Source: Eledone cirrhosa
Taxonomy: Eukaryota; Mollusca; Cephalopoda; Octopoda; Eledonidae
Length of the DNA stretch: 64,000 bases
Reading direction: 5' to 3'
Assembly (NCBI GenBank): GCA_964016885.1
Contig: OZ024740.1
Span: 3,753,336-3,817,335 of the forward strand
In this document: positions 55,191-64,000 of the stretch, piece by piece
Position numbering within the stretch: the first letter of the stretch is position 1
How the letters are laid out: every line of letters begins with the position of its first letter
The notes under the pieces: model-generated
What the model was told of the DNA's origin: nothing
Databases searched by the model: none
Seen by the model: only the letters and a program-made list of their open reading frames with translations
Program-made: the position numbers and the translations under genes

Positions 55191-58100
55191 TTTTGGGATT
55201 AACACTGCTAGAATTAATATATTTGAGGATTAACACTGCTAGAATTAATATATTTGGGGTTTAACACTGTTAGAATTAACATATTTGGGGAATAACACTT
55301 TTAGAATTAATATATTTGGGGATTAACACTGCTAGAATTAATATATTTGGGGATTAATACTGCTAGAATTAATATATTTGGGGATTAACACTGCTAGAAT
55401 TAATATATTTGGGATTTAACACTGCTAGAATTAATATATTTGGGGATTAACACTGCTAGAATTAACATATTTGGGGATTAACACTGCTAGAATTAATATA
55501 TTTGGACATTAACACTGCTAGAATTAATATATATGGTGTGTAACACTGGTAGAATTAATATATTTTGGGTTTAACACTGCTAGAATTAATATATTTGGGG
55601 ATTAACACTGCTAGAATTAATATATTTGGGGATTAACCCTGCTAGAATTAATATGTTTGGGGTTTAACACTACTAGAATTAATATATTTGGGGATAACAC
55701 TGCTAGAATTAATATATTTGGGCATTAACACTGCTAGAATTAATATATTTGGGGTTTAACACTGCTAGAATTAATATATTTAAGGATTAACAGTGCTATA
55801 ATAAAAATATTTAGGGTTTAACACTGCTAGAATCAATATATTTAGGGTTTATCACTACTAGAATTAATATATTTTGGGTTTAACACTGCTAGAATTAATA
55901 TATCTGGGGTTTAGCACTGCTATAATTAAAATATTTAGGGTTTAACACTGCTAGAATTGATATATTTGGGGTTGAACACTGCTAGAATTAACATATCTGG
56001 GGATTAACACTTTTAGAATTAATATATTTGGGGATTAACACTGCTAGAATTAATATATTTGGGGATTAATACTGCTAGAATTAATATATTTGGGGATTAA
56101 CACTGCTAGAATTAATATATTTGGGATTTAACACTGCTAGAATTAATATATTTGGGGATTAACACTGCTAGAATTAACATATTTGGGGATTAACACTGCT
56201 AGAATTAATATATTTGGGGATTAACACTGCTAGAATTAATATATTTGGTGTGTAACACTGCTAGAATTAATATATTTGCGGATTAACACTGCTAGAATTA
56301 ACATATTTGGGGATTAACACTGCTAGAATTAATATATTTGGGGATTAACACTGCTAGAATTAATATATTTGGTGTGTAACATTGCTAGAATTAATATATT
56401 TGGGGTTTACCACTGCTAGAATTAATATATTTGGGGATTAACACTGCTAGAATTAATATATTTGGGGATTAACACTGCTAGAATTAATATATTTGGGGAT
56501 TAACACTGCTAGAATTAATATATTTAGGGTTTAACACTGCTAGAATTAATATATTTGGAGTTTAACTCTGCTAGAATTAAAATATTTGGGTTTAACACTG
56601 TTAGAATTAATATATTTGGGGATTAACACTGCTAGAATTAATATATTTGTGGTTTAACACTGCTAGAATTAATATATTTGGGGATTAACACTGCTAGAAT
56701 TAATATATTTGGGGTTTAACACAGCTAGAATTAATATATATGGGGATTAACACTGCTAGAATTAATATATTTGGGGTTTAACACTGCTAGAACTAATATA
56801 TTTGGGGATTAACACTGCTAGAATTAATATATTTGGGGTTTAACATTGCTCGAATTAATATATTTCGGGTTTAACACTGCTAGAATTAATATATTTGGGG
56901 ATTAACACTGCTAGAATTAATATATTTGGGGATTAACACTGCTAGAATAAATATGTTTGGGGTTTAACACTACTAGAATAAATATATTTGGGGATAACAC
57001 TGCTAGAATTAATATATTTGGGGATTAACACTGCTAGAATTAATATATTTGCGGATTAACACTGCTAGAATTAATATATTTGGGGATTAATACTGCTAGA
57101 ATTAATATATTTGGGGATTAACACTGCTAGAATTAATATATTTGGGATTTAACACTGCTAGAATTAATATATTTGGGGATTAACACTGCTAGAATTAATG
57201 TTTTTGGGGTTAACACTGCTAGAATTAATATATTTGGGGTTTAACACTGCTATAATTAAAATATTTAGGGTTTAACGCTGCGAGAATTAACATATTTGGG
57301 GATTAACACTGTTATAATTAATATATTTTTGGGATTAACACTGCTAGAATTAATATATTTGAGGATTAACACTGCTAGAATTAATATATTTGGGGTTTAA
57401 CACTGTTAGAATTAACATATTTGGGGAATAACACTTTTAGAATTAATATATTTGGGGATTAACACTGCTAGAATTAATATATTTGGGGATTAATACTGCT
57501 AGAATTAATATATTTGGGGATTAACACTGCTAGAATTAATATATTTGGGATTTAACACTGCTAGAATTAATATATTTGGGGATTAACACTGCTAGAATTA
57601 ACATATTTGGGGATTAACACTGCTAGAATTAATATATTTGGGGATTAACACTGCTAGAATTAATATATATGGTGTGTAACACTGGTAGAATTAATATATT
57701 TTGGGTTTAACACTGCTAGAATTAATATATTTGGGGATTAACACTGCTAGAATTAATATATTTGGGGATTAACCCTGCTAGAATTAATATGTTTGGGGTT
57801 TAACACTACTAGAATTAATATATTTGGGGATAACACTGCTAGAATTAATATATTTGGGCATTAACACTGCTAGAATTAATATATTTGGGGTTTAACACTG
57901 CTAGAATTAATATATTTAAGGATTAACAGTGCTATAATAAAAATATTTAGGGTTTAACACTGCTATAATTAAAATATTTATGCTTTAACACTGCTAGAAT
58001 TGATATATTTGGGGTTGAACACTGCTAGAATTAACATATCTGGGGATTAACACTTTTAGAATTAATATATTTGGGGATTAACACTGCTAGAATTAATATA

Positions 58101-61100
58101 TTTGGGGATTAATACTGCTAGAATTAATATATTTGGGGATTAACACTGCTAGAATTAATATATTTGGGATTTAACACTGCGAGAATTAATATATTTGGGG
58201 ATTAACACTGCTAGAATTAACATATTTGGGGATTAACACTGCTAGAATTAATATATTTGGGGATTAACACTGCTAGAATTAATATATTTGGTGTGTAACA
58301 CTGCTAGAATTAATATATTTGCGGATTAACACTGCTAGAATTAACATATTTGGGGATTAACACTGCTAGAATTAATATATTTGGGGATTAACACTGCTAG
58401 AATTAATATATTTGGTGTGTAACATTGCTAGAATTAATATATTTGCGGATTAACACTGCTAGAATTAATATATTTGGGGTTTAACATTGCTAGAATTAAT
58501 ATATTTGGGGTTTAACACTGCTAGAATTAACATATTTGGGGTTTAACACTGCTAGAATTAATATATTAGGGCATTAACACTGCTAGAATTAATATAGTTA
58601 GGGATTAACACTTCTAGAATTATTATATTTGGAGTTTAACACTGCTAGAATTAATATATTTGGGGATTAACACTGCTAGAATTAATATATTTGGGGATTA
58701 ACACTGCTAGAATTAATATATTTGGGGATTAACATTACTAGAATTAATATATTTGGGGATAACACTGCTAGAATTAATATATTTCGGCATTAAACACTCC
58801 TAGAATTAATGTATTTGGGGTTAACACTGCTAGAATTAATATATTTGGGGATTAACACTGCTAGAATTAATATATTTGGGGATTAACACTGCTAGAATTA
58901 ATATATTTGGGGATTAACACTCCTGGAATTAATATATTTGGGGATTAACACTGCTATAATTAACATATTTGGGGATTAACACTGCTAGAATTAATATATT
59001 TGGGGATTAACACTGCTAGTATTAATATATTTAGGGTTTAACACTGCTAGAATTAATATATTTGGGGATTAACACTGCTAGAATTAATGTTTTTGGGGTT
59101 AACACTGCTAGAATTAATATATTTGGGGATTAACACTGCTAGAATTAATATATTTGGGGATTAACACTGCTAGAATTAATATATTTGGGGATTAACACTG
59201 CTGGAATTAATATATTTGGGGATTAACACTGCTAGAATTAACATATTTGGGGATTAACACTGCTAGAATTAATATATTTGGGGATTAACACTGCTAGTAT
59301 TAATATATTTAGGGTTTAACACTGCTAGAATTAATATATTTGGGGATTAACACTGCTAGAATTAATGTATTTGGGGTTTAACACTGCTATAATTAAAATA
59401 TTTAGGGTTTAACACTGCTAGAATTAATATATATGGGGATTAACACTGCTAGAATTAATATATTTGGGGATTAACACTGCTAGAATTAATATATTTAGGG
59501 TTTAACACTGCTAGAATTAATATATTTGGAGTTAGTTTAACTCTGCTAGAATTAATATATTTGGGTTTAACACTGTTAGAATTAATATATTTGGGGATTA
59601 ACACTGCTAGAATTAATATATTTGTGGTTTAACACTGCTAGAATTAATATATTTGGGGTTTAACACAGCTAGAATTAATATATATATGGGGATTAACACT
59701 GCTAGAATTAATATATTTGGGGTTTAACACTGCTAGAATTAATATATTTGGTGATTAACACTGCTAGAATTAATATATTTGGGGATTAACACTGCTAGAA
59801 TAAATATGTTTGGGGTTTAACACTACTAGAATAAATATATTTGGGGATAACACTGCTAGAATTAATATATTTGAGCATTAACACTGCTAGAATTAATATA
59901 TTTGGGGATTAACACTGCTAGAATTAATATATTTCGGCATTAACACTGCTAGAATCAATATATTTAGGGTTTATCACTACTAGAATTAATATATTTTGTG
60001 TTTAACACTGCTAGAATTAATATATTTGGGGTTTAACACTGCTATAATTAAAATATTTAGGGTTTAACGCTGCTAGAATTAACATATTTGGGGATTAACA
60101 CTGTTAGAATTAATATATTTTTGGGATTAACACTGCTAGAATTAATATATTTGAGGATTAACACTGCTAGAATTAATATATTTGGGGATTAACACTGCTA
60201 GAATTAATATATTTGGGGTTTAACACTGCTAGAATTAACATATTTGGGGATTAACACTTTTAGAATTAATATATTTGGGGATTAACACTGCTAGAATTAA
60301 TATATTTGGGGATTAATACTGCTAGAATTAATATATTTGGGGATTAACACTGCTAGAATTAATATATTTGGCATTTAACACTGCTAGAATTAATATATTT
60401 GGGGATTAACACTGCTAGAATTAACATATTTGGGGATTAACACTGCTAGAATTAATATATTTGGGGATTAACACTGCTAGAATTAATATATTTGGTGTGT
60501 AACACTGGTAGAATTAATATATTTGGGGATTGACACTGCTAGAATTAACATATTTGGGGTTTAACACTGCTAGAATTAATATATTTGGGGATTAACACTG
60601 CTAGAATTAATACATTTTGGGGATTAACACTGCTAGAATTAATATGTTTGGGGTTTAACACTACTAGAATTAATATATTTGGGGATAACACTGCTAGAAT
60701 TAATATATTTGGGCATTAACACTGCTAGAATTAATATATTTGGGGATTAACCCTGCTAGAATTAATATATTTGCGGATTAACAGTGCTATAATAAAAATA
60801 TTTAGGGTTTAACACTGCTAGAATCAATACATTTAGGGTTTATCACTACTAGAATTAATATATTTTGGGTTTAACACTGCTAGAATTAATATATCTGGGG
60901 TTTAACACTGCTATAATTAAATATTTAGGGTTTAACACTGCTAGAATTAACATATTTGGGGATTAACACTGTTAGAATTAATATATTTGGGGATTAACAC
61001 TGCTAGAATTAATATATTTGAGGATTAACACTGCTAGAATTAATATATTTGGGGATTAACACTGCTAGAATTAATATATTTGGGGTTTAACACTGCTAGA

Positions 61101-62040
61101 ATTAATATATTTGGGGATTAACACTGCTATAATTAAAATATTTAGGGTTTAACACTGCTAGAATTGATATATTTGGGGTGGAACACTGCTAAAGTTAATA
61201 TATTTGGGGTTTAACACTGCTAGAATTAACATATTTGGGGATTAATACTGTGTAGAATTAATATATTTGGGGATAAACACTGCTAGAGTTAATATATTTG
61301 GGGTTTAACACTGCTAGAATTAACATATCTGGGGATTAACACTTTTAGAATTAATATATTTGGGGATTAACACTGCTAGAATTAATATATTTGGGGACTA
61401 ATACTGCTAGAATTAATATATTTGGGGATTAACACTGCTAGAATTAATATATTTGGGATTTAACACTGCTAGAATTAATATATTTGGGGATTAACACTGC
61501 TAGAATTAACATATTTGGGGATTAACACTGCTAGAATTAATTTATTTGGGGATTAACACTGCTAGAATTAATATATTTGGTGTGTAACACTGATGGAATT
61601 AATATATTTGGGGATTAACACTGCTAGAATTAATATATTTGGGGTTTAACATTGCTAGAATTAATATATTTGGGGTTTAACACTGCTAGAATTAATATAT
61701 TTGGGGTTTAACACTGCTAGAATTAATATATTAGGGCATTAACACTGCTAGAATTAATATATCTGGGGACTAACACTGCTAGAATTAATATATTTAGGGT
61801 TTATCACTGCTAGAATTAATATATTTGGGGTTAACACTGCTAGAATTAATATATTTAGGGATTAACACTGCTAGAATTAATATATTTGGGGATTAACACT
61901 GCTAGAATTAATATATTTGGGGATTAACACTGCTGGAATTAATATATTTGGGGATTAACACTGCTATAATTAACATATTTGGGGATTAACACTGCTAGAA
62001 TTAATATATTTGGGGATTAACACTGCTAGAATTAATGTAT
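55191..62040 (+). repeat. Rearranged third copy of the theta unit (theta3)
   Basis: It aligns first with 35,762-36,860 (offset 19,429), then with theta1 at offsets of 19,708, 19,800, 19,707, 19,831 and 19,707 and about 19,675 near the end. The changes are nearly all whole monomers: nine gained near 56,270-56,550, about three gained near 57,070-57,230, three lost near 57,960, four gained near 58,190-58,290 and four lost near 58,800. A large part of the 42,060-42,350 equivalent is missing near 61,745. A one-base loss is seen at 60,914 (ATTAAATATT). Confidence 0.85.
59514..59548 (+). repeat. 35-bp monomer (theta3)
   Basis: This is the third identical long unit, 19,707 bp after the first, which supports 55.2-62.0 kb being a third theta copy. 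Confidence 0.9.
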
Positions 62041-64000
62041 TTGGGGTTTAACATTGCTCGAATTAATATATTTCGGGTTTAACACTGCTAGAATTAATAT
62101 ATTTGGGGATTAACACTGCTAGAATTAATATATTTGGGGATTAAAACTGCTAGAATTAATATATTTGGGATTTAACACTGCTAGAATTAATATATTTGGG
62201 GATTAACACTGCTAGAATTAATATATTTGGGGATTAACACTGCTAGAATTAATATATTTGGGATTTAACACTGCTAGAATTAATATATTTGGGGATTAAC
62301 ACTGCTAGAATTAACATATTTGGGTATTAACACTGCTAGAATTAATATATTTGGGGATTAACACTGCTAGAATTAATATATTTGGTGTGTAACACTAGTA
62401 GAATTAATATATTTTGGGATTAACACTGCTAGAATTAATATATTTGGGGTTTAACATTGCTAGAATTAATATATTTGGGGTTTAACTCAGCTAGAATTAA
62501 TATATTTGGGGTTTAACACTGCTAGAATTAATATATTAGGGGATTAACACTGCTAGAATTAATATATTTGGGGATAACACTGCTAGAATTAATATATTTC
62601 GGCATTAACACTGCTAGAATTAATATATTTGGGGATTAACACTGCTAGAATTAATATATTTGGGGACTAACACTGCTAGAATTAATATATTTAGTGTTTA
62701 TCACTGCTAGAATTAATATATTTGAGGATTAACACAGCTAGAATTAATATATTTGGGGATTAACACTGCTAGAATTAATATATTTGGGGATTAACACTGC
62801 TAGAATTAATATATTTCGGCATTAATACTGGTAGAATTAATATATTTGGGATTTAACACTGCTAGAATTAATATATTTGGGGATTAACACTGCTAGAATT
62901 AACATATTTGGGGATTAACACTGCTAGAATTAATATATTTGGGGATTAACACTGCTAGAATTAATATATTTGGGGATTAACACTGCTGGAATTAATATAT
63001 TTTGGGATTAACACTGCTAGAATTAATGTATTTGGGGTTTAACACTGCTAGAATTAATATATTTTGGGTTTAACACTGCTAGAATTAACATATTTGGGGA
63101 TTAACACTGTTAGAATTAATATATTTGGGGATTAACACAGCTAGAATTAATATATTTGAGGATTAACACGGCTAGAATTAATATATTTGGGGATTAACAC
63201 TGCTAGAATTAATATATTTGGGGTTTAACACTGCTAGAATTAATATATTTGGCGTTTAACACGGCTAGAATTAATATATTTGGGGATTAACACTGTTAGA
63301 ATTAATATATTTAGTGTTTAACACTGCTAGAATTAATATATTTCGGGATTAACATTGCTAGAATTTATATATTTGGGGATTAACACTGCTAGAATTAATA
63401 TATTTGGGGATTAACACTGCTAGAATTAATATATTTGGCGTTTAACGCTGCTAGAATTAATATATTTGGGGATTAACATTGCTAGAATTAATATATTTAG
63501 GGCTTAACACTGCTAGAATTAATATATTTGGGGATTAACACTGCCATAATAAAAATATTTAGGGATTAACACTGCTAGAATTAATATATTTGGGGTTGAA
63601 CACTGCTTGAATTAATATATTTGGGGATTAACACTGCTAGAATTAATACATTTGGGGATTAACACTGTTAGAATTAATATATTTTGGGATTAACACTGCT
63701 AGAATTAATATATTTGGGGATTAACACTGCTAGAATTAATATATTTGGGGTTTAACACTGCTAGAATTAATATATTTGAGGATTAACTCAGCTAGAATTA
63801 ATATATTTTGGGATTAACACTGCTAGAATTAATATATTTGGGGTTTAACACTGCTAGAATGAATATATTTTGGGTTTAACACTGCTAGAATTAACCTATT
63901 TGGGGATTAACACTGTTAGAATTAATATATTTTGGGATTAACACTGCTAGAATTAATATATTTGAGGATTAACACTGCTAGAATTAATAAAATTGGGGAT
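62041..64000 (+). repeat. Right-end segment of the array, not clearly duplicated within the window
   Basis: After a GCTCGAATT-TTTCGGG pair near 62,055 the order of variants no longer follows theta. GGCGTTTAACGC (63,437) and CCATAATAAAAATATTTAGG (63,543), absent from about 30.1 kb to here, reappear. The stretch 63,541-63,680 resembles 15,661-15,800. The last unit is odd (AATTAATAAAATTGGGG) and is cut by the window end, so the array continues. Confidence 0.8.

Larger units (their letters stand above)
1..64000 (+). repeat. 31-bp satellite array filling the whole window
   Basis: Every line of the window is made of one unit of about 31 bp repeated head to tail. Counting from the G of GAATTAAT, the consensus has AATATATTT at 6-14, GGGG at 15-18, ATTAACA at 19-25 and CTGCTA at 26-31 (after a shared C at 26). 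It has 11 A, 11 T, 6 G and 3 C and no CpG. I saw no unit in the opposite orientation and no foreign insertion. Because 31 is 1 modulo 3, every reading frame cycles through all registers; TAA at 5-7, TAA at 21-23 and TAG at 30-1 therefore stop all plus-strand frames within 93 bp, and the minus strand is likewise closed. This explains the lack of genes. Eukaryotic satellite is an inference from size and purity; the family and species were not recognised. Confidence 0.99.

Noticed and set aside
1173..63570. Bacterial -10 promoter element TATAAT in CTATAATTAAAATATT and similar units
   Set aside because: It arises by one base change in an AT-rich repeat, has no downstream gene, and occurs in a context that looks eukaryotic.
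1..64000. Protein-coding genes or a repeat protein
   Set aside because: Consensus stops at three registers per unit hit all frames of a 31-bp repeat (31 = 1 mod 3) within 93 bp on the plus strand, and the minus strand has equivalent stops. No long open frame can persist.
1..64000. CRISPR array (31-bp repeat length is in the usual range)
   Set aside because: There are no unique spacers; repeats abut directly for 64 kb.
1..64000. Telomere tract, because every consensus unit contains TTGGGG (ciliate-like) and variants contain TTAGGG
   Set aside because: Only one such core occurs per 31 bp, embedded in unrelated sequence. A telomere would be a direct 5-8 bp tandem repeat.
1..64000. G-quadruplex-forming array from the regular GGGG runs
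   Set aside because: Runs are separated by 27 bp, far beyond usual loop lengths.
1..64000. CENP-B box
   Set aside because: No unit resembles the TTCG...CGGG core of the 17-bp box. Rare TTTCGGG variants lack the rest.
1..64000. Transposon, tRNA or rRNA insertions and inverted segments
   Set aside because: Every line keeps the 31-bp pattern in plus orientation. I saw no run of reverse-complement units and no break longer than a few bases.

Overview
The whole 64,000-base window is one uninterrupted head-to-tail satellite DNA array. I found no protein gene, RNA gene, transposon or CRISPR array. The basic unit is 31 bp, AT-rich (22 of 31 bases in the consensus are A or T), with no CpG in the consensus; an exact consensus copy lies at 1923-1953. 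About 2,060 units fit in the window, all in the same orientation, and the array runs off both ends. An array this long and pure points to a nuclear eukaryotic chromosome (centromeric, pericentromeric, subtelomeric or another heterochromatic block). The sequence gives no safe clue to the species.

The array has strong higher-order structure. Point variants and a few odd-length units (28-35 bp) act as markers and show that long blocks have been copied many times. (1) 1-11.4 kb: a patchwork of 0.3-1.7 kb blocks. Seven copies of a roughly 310-370 bp marker block each contain a 29-bp unit, and there are two nested 155-bp (five-unit) duplications. (2) 11.4-31.7 kb: blocks arranged as epsilon1, alpha3, then epsilon2-zeta1-zeta2-eta1 followed by epsilon3-zeta3-eta2. 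zeta1/zeta2 is a nearly identical 2,171-bp tandem duplication. (3) 31.7-62.0 kb: a 2,509-bp tandem duplication (32,052-37,069), then a 7.87-kb tandem duplication (about 36,651-52,270), a 2.7-kb copy shifted by 2,910 bp, and a third rearranged copy of the 7.8-kb unit (55.2-62.0 kb). (4) 62.0-64 kb: a less clearly duplicated stretch where monomers typical of the first 31 kb reappear.

Where I aligned copies by eye, length differences are often whole numbers of monomers (4, 5, 7, 9 or 10 units). This is the expected result of unequal crossover or replication slippage in register. The most useful biology here is the nested duplication history, including shared and private changes that order the events, rather than any encoded product. 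Greek letters are local names invented here. Block edges are good to about one monomer, because identical neighbouring monomers hide exact breakpoints.
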